Shown here in pieces: positions 27,362 to 36,183 of a stretch of 64,000 nucleotides of DNA. The stretch is from JBEISR01 sp044371425 (GTDB lineage Bacteria; Planctomycetota; Planctomycetia; Pirellulales; Pirellulaceae). Made by a program: the position numbers and the translations under genes. The DNA lies in contig JBILTR010000005.1 in the NCBI GenBank assembly GCA_044371425.1, forward strand, positions 190,804-254,803, in the 5' to 3' direction. Every line of letters begins with the position of its first letter. Within the stretch, counting starts at the first letter, position 1. The notes beneath the pieces are model-generated. The model was not told where the DNA came from. It searched no databases and worked only from the letters and a program-made list of their open reading frames with translations.

Positions 27362-30300
27362 ATGCCATCCCCATTTTTTTCTGTTGCAAAGCAGCATGGG
27401 AAGCGAAGTCGTTTCTCCATGTCTTTCTCCATGTGCCTTGGCTTGCTGGCTCTTTCGTTTCCTGGGATTGCGGGCTGGACTCTGGCTGCCGATGAGGAGG
27501 TGCCGGGGAAGCAGTATTTGAAGCGGCCGCCCCGCGCAAGAAAGGAAGCGCTACCCTCCCCTGCCCTTCCCTGGCCGATGGTTCGTGGGGAGCGGATCGC
27601 GTTGCTGGGAGGTTCGTTGGCCGAGCGACAGAATCTCTTTGGGCATTTGGAAGCGGGGCTCCATGCAGCAGCTCCTGAGATGCAGCTGGTGATTCGAAAC
27701 TTCGGGCGACCGGCGGAAGAGGTCGCGGTCCAGCAGCGATCGGCCAACTACTCGCGACTGGATGATCCGCTCGATGCATTTGGTGCTGATACTTTTTTCT
27801 GTTTCTTCGGTTTCAACGAATCGTTCGCAGGGGCTTCCGGAGTCGATGCGTTTCAGAACGCCTATGTGGCGATGATCGAACGCTACCGAAAGACCTACCC
27901 ACGCGACGACGAGGGGTCGGCGCCTCGATTCCTTCTCTTCACCCCGATCGCATTTGAGGAGACGGGGGATCCTCTGCAGGCCGACGGGCGAGCGGTCAAC
28001 GAGCGGTTGGCGCAGTACGCTCAGGCGGTGCGCGAGGTAGGCAAGCAGCTGTCCATTCCGGTGGTCGAACTGTTTCAGCCGACGCTGGATGCCTTCGCTG
28101 CGGAGCCGGGATGTCAGTTCACTGTCCAGGGCTTTCAGCTCGACCAAACCGGGGATGCACTACTGGCAGCGATCGCCCTGCCGCAGATTTTGGGTCGCGA
28201 TCGCGCTGTGGAGGTCGGCAAAGATGCAGCGCGGCTTGAGCGGATTCGCAGCGTGGTCAACGAGAAAAGCTGGATCCATCTTCAGGATTACCGCATGCTC
28301 AATGGTTGGTATGTCTATGGTGGCCGGCGGACCTGGGATCACGAGACATTTCCGAGAGAGTATTTGAAGATTCGAGGAATGGCGCAGGTCCGAGACCAGT
28401 ATTTGTGGGATCTCGCAGCCGGCAAGCCAGTTCCCGCTCAGCCTGATGACTCCCAGACGGGTGACCTGGTGGTCCCCGAGACGCGTTTTGGAAATCCTCA
28501 GCAGGACTACAGCGAGCCGGAGGAGCTACGGTATCTGAGCCCCGAGGAATCGATTGCTGCGATGGAAGTGCCGGAGGACCTGCAGGTCCAACTTTTCGCG
28601 GATGAGCGTCGATTTCCAGAGCTGGCCAAGCCGGTGCAGCTGAACTTTGACGACCGAGGGCGGCTGTGGGTTGCCTGCATGCCGACCTACCCCCAGTGGC
28701 GACCTGGGGACGCCAAGCCCGATGATCGACTGCTGATTTTCGAAGATGAGGATGGCGATGGGCAGGCAGACCGTTGCAAGGTGTTTTATGACAAGTTGCA
28801 TTGCCCCACCGGCTTTGAGTTCTACCGTGGCGGGGTGCTGGTGGTCGATCAGCCGCGTTTGATCTGGCTGAAGGACACCGACGGAGACGATGTGGCTGAC
28901 CAGGTGGTGCATCTCTTGGACGGATGGGGGACCGACGATACCCACCACACGATCGGAGCCTTTGAGAATAGCCATGGTGGGCTGCTAACGATGCTGGAAG
29001 GGGTGGCGATGAGCACCACGGTCGAGACGCCGTGGGGACCAAAGCGATGGCAGGGAGCGGCGGGTGCGTTTGAGCTTGACCCAGTCACGCTGGAGCTGCG
29101 ACGCTTCACCACCCCTGGGTATGGCAATCCCTGGTGCATGGTCTATGACCCGTGGGGCCAGGGGATCGTCGGGGACGGCACCACCGCTCAGCAGCACTGG
29201 GCCACTGCGCTCAGCGGCGCCCAGATTGGGCCTCGTCGAGGTCTCGATCCGATCTTCGACAACCAGGGAATGCGTCCGGTGATCGGCAATGAGTTCTTGA
29301 TCTCGAGGCATCTTCCGGATGCCTATCAGGGGGATTTCACCTATGCCTGCGTGATCAACATGAACGGTTTTCCACGGTTCCGATTCGGCGACGATGGCGC
29401 TGGGATGGCTGGGCAGCGGCTGATGCGCGCGGATGGAAAGCCGGATGATTTGATTCGCAGCAGCGACAAGAACTTCCGTCCTGCCGATCCGCAGATTGGC
29501 CCCGACGGGGCGCTTTGGTTTGGTGATTGGTGCAATGCGCTGATCGGCCACATGCAATACTCGCAGCGCGATCCCAATCGAGATCACCAACGAGGCAGGG
29601 TCTATCGCCTGGTCGCCAAGGATCGACCGCTGGTTGCGCCTGCGACGCAGGCGGGCAAGAGCGAGCTGGAGCTCCTGGAGCAGTTGCGGGAGCCGGAGCC
29701 GAGGACGCGATATCGCGTGCGCAATGCGCTGGCGGCACGACCCACTGGCCAGGTGGTGGAGGCGGTGACGCGTTGGTTGCCGACGATTCGCAGCGAGGAT
29801 CCTCAAGCCGATCGACTCCGCACCGAAGCGCTGTGGATCCTGCAGCGTCACCATGTGGTCGATCCCGGTTTGCTCAACGCAGTCCTTCACTGCAGCTCCA
29901 AGGAAGCGCGTTCGGCCGCCGTCCGCGTCGCTTCGGATCTGCAGCGGCTGATTCCGGAGAAGGATCTATTCGAGATCCTTCGCACGGCATCGAACGACGC
30001 AGAGCCGAGGGTGCGTGCCGAAGCGGCGCGGGCTCTCAGCTTCTTTCCGAACGAAGCATCGGTTCGGATGCTGCTGGAGATCGCTGCCAAGCCGATGGAT
30101 AAATGGTTGGGTTATGTGGTCGAACATGCGATTGGGGCGACCGAGTCGGCTTGGTCGCCTCTGCTGGAGCAGGGAAAGCTGGCGGATGCACCGGTCGAGG
30201 GGATGAAGGCGGTCGATCGCTACCTCGCCTCCTCGCGTCCCGGTCTGGCGGCTCAAAGGCACTTGGTCACCCTGCTGAATCCGGAGAGTGGCGAGGTGGC

Positions 30301-30745
30301 GAAGGTGCGAGCTTATTCGGCGCTCTCGGGGCTTGCTGGGAACAAGGACAACGGGAAAGCGGTTTTCGCGCGGGTGTGCGCTAGCTGCCATAAGGTCGGA
30401 GACAAGGGGTATGCTTTTGGTCCCGAGCTCACGGATGTCGGAAGGCGCCTGACCCGCTATGACCTGATCGAGTCGATTGTCGATCCGAATGCCAAGATGG
30501 ACAAAAAGTACCTGACCGAGATCATTCTCACCGCCGATGGGAAGGTGCATACGGGCTTCATCGGCGAGGAGACCGACACGACGATTCTGCTGCTGCTGCC
30601 CGAGGGGAAGCGGGAGACGATCGCCAAGGAGGAGATCGAGGAGCGGAAGGTGGCGATGCAGAGCAGCATGCCGGAGAATTTGGGGGCGACGATTGCACCG
30701 TCGGAGTTCTTGGATGTGATCGAGTATCTGGGATCGCTGAAGTAA
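27362..30745 (+). CDS. PVC-type dehydrogenase with N-terminal SGNH-like domain and C-terminal haem domain
   Basis: This 1127-residue secreted protein starts with a signal peptide (MCLGLLALSFPGIAGWTLAA). Residues about 75-285 look like an SGNH/GDSL-hydrolase-type domain (GERIALLGGSLAE, FGFNES). From about 395 to 760 comes the beta-propeller of PVC-type membrane-bound dehydrogenases (PVQLNFDDRGRLWVAC, EDEDGDGQADRCKVF, HTIGAFENSHGG), then HEAT-like helices, then the PVC haem domain with C1006-A-S-C1009-H1010 and a distal beta tail. It likely oxidises a sugar or polymer unit and passes electrons to the c-type haem. The substrate is unknown. GAAGG 6 nt upstream supports ATG 27362. Confidence 0.92.
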   Translation: MPSPFFSVAKQHGKRSRFSMSFSMCLGLLALSFPGIAGWTLAADEEVPGKQYLKRPPRARKEALPSPALPWPMVRGERIALLGGSLAERQNLFGHLEAGLHAAAPEMQLVIRNFGRPAEEVAVQQRSANYSRLDDPLDAFGADTFFCFFGFNESFAGASGVDAFQNAYVAMIERYRKTYPRDDEGSAPRFLLFTPIAFEETGDPLQADGRAVNERLAQYAQAVREVGKQLSIPVVELFQPTLDAFAAEPGCQFTVQGFQLDQTGDALLAAIALPQILGRDRAVEVGKDAARLERIRSVVNEKSWIHLQDYRMLNGWYVYGGRRTWDHETFPREYLKIRGMAQVRDQYLWDLAAGKPVPAQPDDSQTGDLVVPETRFGNPQQDYSEPEELRYLSPEESIAAMEVPEDLQVQLFADERRFPELAKPVQLNFDDRGRLWVACMPTYPQWRPGDAKPDDRLLIFEDEDGDGQADRCKVFYDKLHCPTGFEFYRGGVLVVDQPRLIWLKDTDGDDVADQVVHLLDGWGTDDTHHTIGAFENSHGGLLTMLEGVAMSTTVETPWGPKRWQGAAGAFELDPVTLELRRFTTPGYGNPWCMVYDPWGQGIVGDGTTAQQHWATALSGAQIGPRRGLDPIFDNQGMRPVIGNEFLISRHLPDAYQGDFTYACVINMNGFPRFRFGDDGAGMAGQRLMRADGKPDDLIRSSDKNFRPADPQIGPDGALWFGDWCNALIGHMQYSQRDPNRDHQRGRVYRLVAKDRPLVAPATQAGKSELELLEQLREPEPRTRYRVRNALAARPTGQVVEAVTRWLPTIRSEDPQADRLRTEALWILQRHHVVDPGLLNAVLHCSSKEARSAAVRVASDLQRLIPEKDLFEILRTASNDAEPRVRAEAARALSFFPNEASVRMLLEIAAKPMDKWLGYVVEHAIGATESAWSPLLEQGKLADAPVEGMKAVDRYLASSRPGLAAQRHLVTLLNPESGEVAKVRAYSALSGLAGNKDNGKAVFARVCASCHKVGDKGYAFGPELTDVGRRLTRYDLIESIVDPNAKMDKKYLTEIILTADGKVHTGFIGEETDTTILLLLPEGKRETIAKEEIEERKVAMQSSMPENLGATIAPSEFLDVIEYLGSLK

Positions 30746-30815
30746 GTCGACTCTGGAGACGGGAAGCTGGCGAGCCGCCGGACTGGGTGGTGGGCCAGTG
30801 GTGGAAGGGGGATCG

Positions 30816-33800
30816 ATGGACGGCGGGCGGTTTGCCTTCGAGAGACCCGAGTACCTGCTGTTGCTGCTGGTGCTGTTGCCCTGGATCTACTGGGTCAGCC
30901 GCCAGTCGCTGGCGGGTCTGGGGCCGGTGCGTCGATGGCTGGCACTTCTTCTCCGTTCGTTGGTTCTGCTTCTGATCGTCGCGGCACTGGCGGGAGTCCA
31001 GTGGGTCTGGACCAGTCAGAAGATGACGGTCCTCTATTTGCTCGATCAGTCGGACAGCATCCCGGCTCCCAAACGGCAGCTGATGCTTCAGTTTGCGATC
31101 GAGAATGCCAACGCTCACCGTCGCGCGGCGCGTCAGGACCGCGCGGGGTTGATCCTATTTGGTCGGGAGGCGGCGGTGGAGTTTCCTCCACTGGACGACG
31201 ATCTTCCCCCGATTCGAACGCCGGAGAGCTACCTGGGAAAGACCGATGCCACCAATCTGGAAGGGGCCTTGAAGCTGGCCAAGGCCAGCTTTCCCGAGGG
31301 CGCTTCGCGACGAATCGTGGTGCTCACCGATGGCAATGAGACGCTGGGAGCTGCCGCGCCGGTGGCGCAGAGCTTAGCAGATGAAGGGATTGGCATCGAC
31401 ATCGTCCCCATCCGACTCGATTCCCAGTCGGAGGTTCTGGTCGAAAAGATCGACGTGCCGGCTCAGGTGCAGCAGGGCCAGATGGTCGATGCCAAGGTGG
31501 TGCTTCAGCGCTACAGTCAGGATCCCAATGCCCCGCCGACGCGCGGGATCCTTCGGGTGACGCGACGGATGGGCAATCAGGCCGAACTGCTGGCGGAGGA
31601 GGAAGTCTCGCTGGACCGGCCCTTGAGTGTCTTTCCAGTGCCACATCGCGTCGAGTATGCATCGGGTTACACCTACGAAGCGCAATTCATCCCGTCGGAA
31701 GCTTCGCAGGATGCGCTGGCGCAGAACAATCAGGCCACCGCCTTTTCCTACGCGCGCGGCAAGGGCCGGGTGCTGCTGATTGAGGATGCGGGGCGGCGAG
31801 GCGAATTCCAATTGCTGGTGGATGCTTTGCGACGCAGCGAGATCGAGGTGGAGGTGCGCGATCCGACCGCTCTTTTTTCCAGCCTGATCGAACTCCAGGC
31901 CTTCGACTCCGTGATCCTCGCAGGTGTCCCCAGGACCAGCGGCGAGGCGGCGACCGAATTGACGACAATCTCCGACGAACAGATCGAATTGATGGTGCGC
32001 AATACCCAGCAGTTCGGAGGTGGACTGCTGATGCTTGGTGGGCCCGAAGCGTTTGGAGCTGGTGGCTGGAGCAACACCAAGCTGGAGGAAGCGATGCCGG
32101 TCGACTTCCAGATCAAGAACAGCAAGATGGAAGCGGTTGGCGCGCTGGCGATGGTTATGCATGCATCGGAAATCGCGCAAGGGAACTTCTGGCAGAAGAT
32201 GATCGGAAAAGCCGCCCTCGATGTCCTTGGCCCGCTCGATTACTGCGGGGTGATCGAGTACCAAGGGTCGGAAAAGTGGATGTGGGGTAATCGCAACGGA
32301 ATGCTGAAAGTGGGTCCGAATCGTTCGGTGATGCGATCGCGGATGACGCGGATGACTCCTGGCGATATGCCTGATTTCGATCCTTCGATGCGCCTGGCGC
32401 TGGCGGGGCTCACCAATACCCCTGCTGCCACCAAGCACATGATCGTCATCAGCGATGGCGACCCTTCACCCGCTTCGGCCGGGGTTCTGGATGGCTTTGT
32501 CAAGCAGTCGATCAAGGTATCGACTGTCGCCGTTGGGGCGCATGGTCCGGCGGGTCATCAGGAGCTGCAGCGGATCGCCAACACGACGGGAGGCAACTAC
32601 TACGTCGTCACCAATCCCAACGCGCTGCCACAGATCTTCGTGCGCGAAGCCCGCCGTGTCGCTCGGCCGCTTGTCTACGAGCCCGAAGGAGGGGTCGCCC
32701 CTCAGATGCTGTTTCGTCACGAGATCCTGGCGGGGCTGCCACAGCAACTTCCCGTGTTGCGCGGATTTGTGCTTACGCAGGTGAAAGAAAGCCCCCTAGT
32801 CGAAGTCCCGCTTCGCTCACCGATGCCCGCAGAGCCTGAGAATGCGACGCTGCTTGCAACTTGGACGTATGGACTGGGGCGCACGGCAGTCTTCACCACC
32901 GACGCTGGCCAGCGCTGGGCAGCTCAGTGGGCCACTTGGCCCCAGTTCGATCAGTTCTTTAGTCAACTGGTCCGGTGGACGATGCGGCCTACCCAGGATG
33001 ACGGGAAATTCCAACTTGCAACCCAGGTGCGAGATGGGCGGGTGCAGTTGGTTGTCAGCGCCCTAGATCAGGAAGATCGGTTCTTGAATTTTCTCGATCT
33101 GTCGGCTGCGGGCGTGGGGCCCGATCTGAAGCCTTTCACCATCCGCATGGCGCAGTCGGCACCTGGCCGATACGTCGGCGATTTCGAAGCCAGCCAATCG
33201 GGCAGCTACCTGCTCAGTGTCATCCCGGGCCCAGGGCGTGCGCCGTTGATCACGGGGGTCAACGTCCCTTTTTCCGATGAGTATCGAGTGCGTCAGGCGA
33301 ATTTGGGATTGCTGACCCAGATGGCCTCCCTCAAAGCCTCCGGGGGGCAGGCCGGCATGGTGACGGAACCACTGGAATCGATGTCGCTGAAGGAACTGCT
33401 GTCGTGGGACAGCTACCGCGAAGGGGTCCCGCCAGCGATTTCTTTGCAGGATGTTTGGCCCTGGGCAGTGCTCTTGGGATCGGCGCTCTTTTTCACCGAC
33501 GTGCTGGTCCGCCGCGTGGCGATCGACCCCGGTGCATGGCTGAGGTGGTTGGCCAAGCGGAAAGCGGCCCGTACTGCCGTCGTGCCCGACGAACGACTCG
33601 ATCGCCTCCGAAAGCAGAAGTCGGAGATCAGCGGAGAACTGGCTAGGCGAGCCGGTGGGATCGACGAAACCCCTGCCGATCGGGAGGGCGATACCACGAC
33701 GACTCCTTCCCCCAGCGATGCGGCCGCAGCGATTCGCTCCTTTGATTCGCTGGATGCCTCCGCCAAGCCGACCAAACAGCCAGGGGCAGGCTCACCTTCC

Positions 33801-33905
33801 GCGTCTCCTGGCATGGCCGATACCAAGGAAGACACCAGCTATACTTCCCGATTGCTGCAGGCCAAACGCGACGCCCAGAAGAAGAATCCTCCTCCCAATC
33901 CGTAA
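30816..33905 (+). CDS. VWA and glutamine-amidotransferase-like membrane protein
   Basis: This 1029-residue protein has two N-terminal membrane helices (YLLLLLVLLPWIYWV and WLALLLRSLVLLLIVAALAG). A VWA domain follows with MIDAS DQSDS at about 77-81 and VVLTDGNE. The middle (VLLIEDAGRRGEFQLL to GGPEAFGAGGW) matches the class I glutamine-amidotransferase-like domain of DUF1355-type proteins. Next is a second VWA-like region in which the MIDAS is degenerate (VMHASE) but VISDGD remains. A C-terminal helix (WAVLLGSALFFTDVLV) and a Ser/Pro/Lys-rich tail end the protein. The MoxR ATPase lies just downstream, as in MoxR-VWA chaperone modules. ATG 30816 follows AGGGGG. Confidence 0.88.
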   Translation: MDGGRFAFERPEYLLLLLVLLPWIYWVSRQSLAGLGPVRRWLALLLRSLVLLLIVAALAGVQWVWTSQKMTVLYLLDQSDSIPAPKRQLMLQFAIENANAHRRAARQDRAGLILFGREAAVEFPPLDDDLPPIRTPESYLGKTDATNLEGALKLAKASFPEGASRRIVVLTDGNETLGAAAPVAQSLADEGIGIDIVPIRLDSQSEVLVEKIDVPAQVQQGQMVDAKVVLQRYSQDPNAPPTRGILRVTRRMGNQAELLAEEEVSLDRPLSVFPVPHRVEYASGYTYEAQFIPSEASQDALAQNNQATAFSYARGKGRVLLIEDAGRRGEFQLLVDALRRSEIEVEVRDPTALFSSLIELQAFDSVILAGVPRTSGEAATELTTISDEQIELMVRNTQQFGGGLLMLGGPEAFGAGGWSNTKLEEAMPVDFQIKNSKMEAVGALAMVMHASEIAQGNFWQKMIGKAALDVLGPLDYCGVIEYQGSEKWMWGNRNGMLKVGPNRSVMRSRMTRMTPGDMPDFDPSMRLALAGLTNTPAATKHMIVISDGDPSPASAGVLDGFVKQSIKVSTVAVGAHGPAGHQELQRIANTTGGNYYVVTNPNALPQIFVREARRVARPLVYEPEGGVAPQMLFRHEILAGLPQQLPVLRGFVLTQVKESPLVEVPLRSPMPAEPENATLLATWTYGLGRTAVFTTDAGQRWAAQWATWPQFDQFFSQLVRWTMRPTQDDGKFQLATQVRDGRVQLVVSALDQEDRFLNFLDLSAAGVGPDLKPFTIRMAQSAPGRYVGDFEASQSGSYLLSVIPGPGRAPLITGVNVPFSDEYRVRQANLGLLTQMASLKASGGQAGMVTEPLESMSLKELLSWDSYREGVPPAISLQDVWPWAVLLGSALFFTDVLVRRVAIDPGAWLRWLAKRKAARTAVVPDERLDRLRKQKSEISGELARRAGGIDETPADREGDTTTTPSPSDAAAAIRSFDSLDASAKPTKQPGAGSPSASPGMADTKEDTSYTSRLLQAKRDAQKKNPPPNP

Positions 33906-33961
33906 CTCACTTGATGGCGACCCTCTGGGGTCTGCTGAGTGGTTCCAAGGAACGAAAGAAC

Positions 33962-34972
33962 ATGAGCCAAACCGATCCCCAGATGTTGCAGCAGCAAGCC
34001 GAACAGTTTCGCCAGCGGTATCGCAGCTTGCGAGAGGAAATCGGGAAGGTCATCGTCGGTCATGAGGAGATCGTCCAAGGGGTGCTGACGGCGATCTTCG
34101 TCGGTGGGCATTGCCTGCTGGAAGGGGTTCCTGGGCTCGGAAAGACACTCCTGATCAAAACGCTCTCGGAAACCTTGTCGCTGGATTTCAACCGCATCCA
34201 GTTCACACCCGATTTGATGCCCTCCGACATTCTCGGGACGAATATGATCGTCGAGACGCCGGAGGGGCGTCGCAGTTTCCAGTTTCAGAAGGGACCGATC
34301 TTCACGCAAATCTGCTTGGCCGATGAAATCAACCGCGCAACCCCCAAGACGCAATCGGCCCTCCTGGAAACGATGCAGGAAGGTTCGGTGACCGCTGCCG
34401 GTACACGGTATGAACTGAAGAAGCCGTTTTTTGTTCTGGCGACGCAGAACCCGATCGAACAGGAAGGTACCTATCCACTGCCAGAGGCTCAGTTGGATCG
34501 ATTCCTTTTCAAACTGGTGGTGGGGTATTCGACCCGTGAGGAACTCAACGCGATCATCGACCGGACCACGCGTGGCGTGAAGGTGGTGCCGGAGAAGGTG
34601 ATGGATGGCGAGGAGATCCTGCAGTGGCAGCAACTGATCCGTCAGGTGGTGCTGGCCCCCAACCTGCAGGATTACATCGCTCGCCTAGTCCTGGCAACCC
34701 ATCCTGATGGCCAGCATGCGGTGGAAGCGACCAATCGATCGTTGCGATGGGGCTCCAGCCCTCGCGGGGCCCAGTCGATCGCGCTAGCGGCTAAAGTTCG
34801 GGCTCTGCTGGATGCCCGCTACAACGTCAGTTTTGAAGACATCCGTCGTGTCTATCTGCCAGCGCTGCGCCACCGGGTGGTTCTCGACTACGAAGCCGTC
34901 GCTGAGGGGCGCACCACCGATCAGGTGCTCAGTGAACTGCTAGAGCAGGTGCCTGAACGACTGGAAGGTTGA
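33962..34972 (+). CDS. MoxR-family AAA+ ATPase
   Basis: This 336-residue AAA+ protein has Walker A GVPGLGKT, LADEINRATPKTQSALLE (Walker B region), ATQNPIEQEGTYPLPEAQLDRF (sensor 1/arginine finger region) and SPRGAQSI in the lid. These are all hallmarks of MoxR ATPases, which work with VWA proteins in protein maturation or envelope stress. The coding frame is open a little further upstream (TTG 33911, ATG 33914), but ATG 33962 matches the usual family start. The neighbouring DUF58 gene common in such loci is absent here. Confidence 0.95.
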   Translation: MSQTDPQMLQQQAEQFRQRYRSLREEIGKVIVGHEEIVQGVLTAIFVGGHCLLEGVPGLGKTLLIKTLSETLSLDFNRIQFTPDLMPSDILGTNMIVETPEGRRSFQFQKGPIFTQICLADEINRATPKTQSALLETMQEGSVTAAGTRYELKKPFFVLATQNPIEQEGTYPLPEAQLDRFLFKLVVGYSTREELNAIIDRTTRGVKVVPEKVMDGEEILQWQQLIRQVVLAPNLQDYIARLVLATHPDGQHAVEATNRSLRWGSSPRGAQSIALAAKVRALLDARYNVSFEDIRRVYLPALRHRVVLDYEAVAEGRTTDQVLSELLEQVPERLEG

Positions 34973-35029
34973 ACGTCGTAGGCGAGTCGGTTCCGAGAAG
35001 AAAGTGTCGTTGGTAGCAGGAGCATCGGC

Positions 35030-35596
35030 ATGAAGCAGGTCTTGATCATCGTCGGCGATGCCACCGAAACGCTCGATACGATGTACCCCTATTATCGGCT
35101 GATCGAGGCCGGTATGAGGCCGGTGGTGGCTGGACCGCAGAAGCGACGTTTTCAGATGGTGCTTCACGAAGTCAAACCAGGATGGACGATCACTAAGGAG
35201 TGGGAAGGGTATACGATCGAGGCGGAAATCGCATTCGAGGAGGTCGACCCAACCCGGTATGCCGGGATCTTCTTCTCGGGGGGGCGGGCGCCGGAGTACA
35301 TTCGCGATGACCCGCACCTGATCGCCATGACCCGGTACTTCTTTGAACAGGGGAGACCGATCGGAAGTGTTTGTCACGGCGTAGAGATCCCCGCGCGCGC
35401 TGACTGCGTGCGAGGCAGGCGGATGGCGACGGTCGCCAAGTGCCGGTTCGACCTGGAAGTGTGCGGAGGCATCTACGTCGATGCGCCCTGCGTGATCGAC
35501 GGCAATCTAGTCAGCGGCAGAACATTCCACGACAACGGCCACTTTGTTGGCCCGTGGATCCGATTGCTGGAGGAAACTGCCGATCCAGCCCCATGA
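35030..35596 (+). CDS. DJ-1/PfpI family protein
   Basis: This 188-residue protein has the family core: MKQVLIIVGDATETLDTMY, GIFFSGGRAPEYIRDDP, and the nucleophile elbow GSVCHGVEI with the reactive Cys. Members include cysteine peptidases (PfpI), deglycases and regulatory proteins; the exact activity cannot be told. ATG 35030 has AGGAG 7 nt upstream. It lies about 60 bp after the MoxR gene and may be in the same transcript. Confidence 0.9.
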   Translation: MKQVLIIVGDATETLDTMYPYYRLIEAGMRPVVAGPQKRRFQMVLHEVKPGWTITKEWEGYTIEAEIAFEEVDPTRYAGIFFSGGRAPEYIRDDPHLIAMTRYFFEQGRPIGSVCHGVEIPARADCVRGRRMATVAKCRFDLEVCGGIYVDAPCVIDGNLVSGRTFHDNGHFVGPWIRLLEETADPAP

Positions 35597-35718
35597 AGCT
35601 GCGACGAGCTGCACGCAGTCCCTTCCGTTGGGAGGCCATCGGACCTGGGATCATCAGGTTGGATCCATCGGGATTGTGAGTTGCTGGATCGAAGCGTGCT
35701 GGAGGGGAAGTCGGCATC

Positions 35719-36162
35719 ATGACTGGTGTGAGTTGGTTTTTCTGGGCGATCTTGTCAGCGATCTTTGCGGCGATGACCGCCATCCTGGCGAAGGTAGGGG
35801 TCCGGCACATCGATGCGGATCTAGCGACTCTGATTCGGACGATCGTGGTGGCATTGGTCCTGGCTCCCTTGGTGTTTTTCACCGGCAAGTGGATTCCTCC
35901 ATGGCATCTGCCTAGCCGCTCCCTGCTCTTTTTATTCCTTTCCGCGGTGGCGACCGGAGCATCGTGGGTCTGTTACTTTCGCGCGCTCCAGTTGGGTGAC
36001 GCATCGCTTGTGGCGCCAGTGGATAAGCTGAGTGTCGTGGGCGTGGTGCTCTTTGCCTTCGTGATGCTTGGAGAGCGACCGCAGTGGCACCAATGGCTTG
36101 GGATCGCCATGGTGGCTGGGGGAGTGCTGTTGGTGGCCGTCCGTTCCAGTCCTGCCCCCTGA
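35719..36162 (+). CDS. Half-size EamA/DMT transporter
   Basis: This 147-residue membrane protein has five predicted helices and a single EamA repeat (ILAKVGVRHID, LFFLSAVATGASWVCYFRALQLGDAS, VDKLSVVGVVLFAFVMLGE). Full EamA proteins have two such repeats and ten helices. A single-repeat form is known for small DMT exporters that presumably act as dimers. The substrate is unknown. A GGGGAAG site precedes ATG 35719. Confidence 0.85.
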   Translation: MTGVSWFFWAILSAIFAAMTAILAKVGVRHIDADLATLIRTIVVALVLAPLVFFTGKWIPPWHLPSRSLLFLFLSAVATGASWVCYFRALQLGDASLVAPVDKLSVVGVVLFAFVMLGERPQWHQWLGIAMVAGGVLLVAVRSSPAP

Positions 36163-36164
36163 GT

Positions 36165-36183
36165 CGACCGGTGGTCGTCTTTT
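36165..36183 (+). terminator. Weak hairpin plus T-run between convergent genes
   Basis: CGACC/GGTCG with a 3-nt loop is followed by TCTTTT. The stem has only 5 bp, so termination strength is doubtful. It sits in the 20-bp gap between the EamA and M48-like stop codons. Confidence 0.3.
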
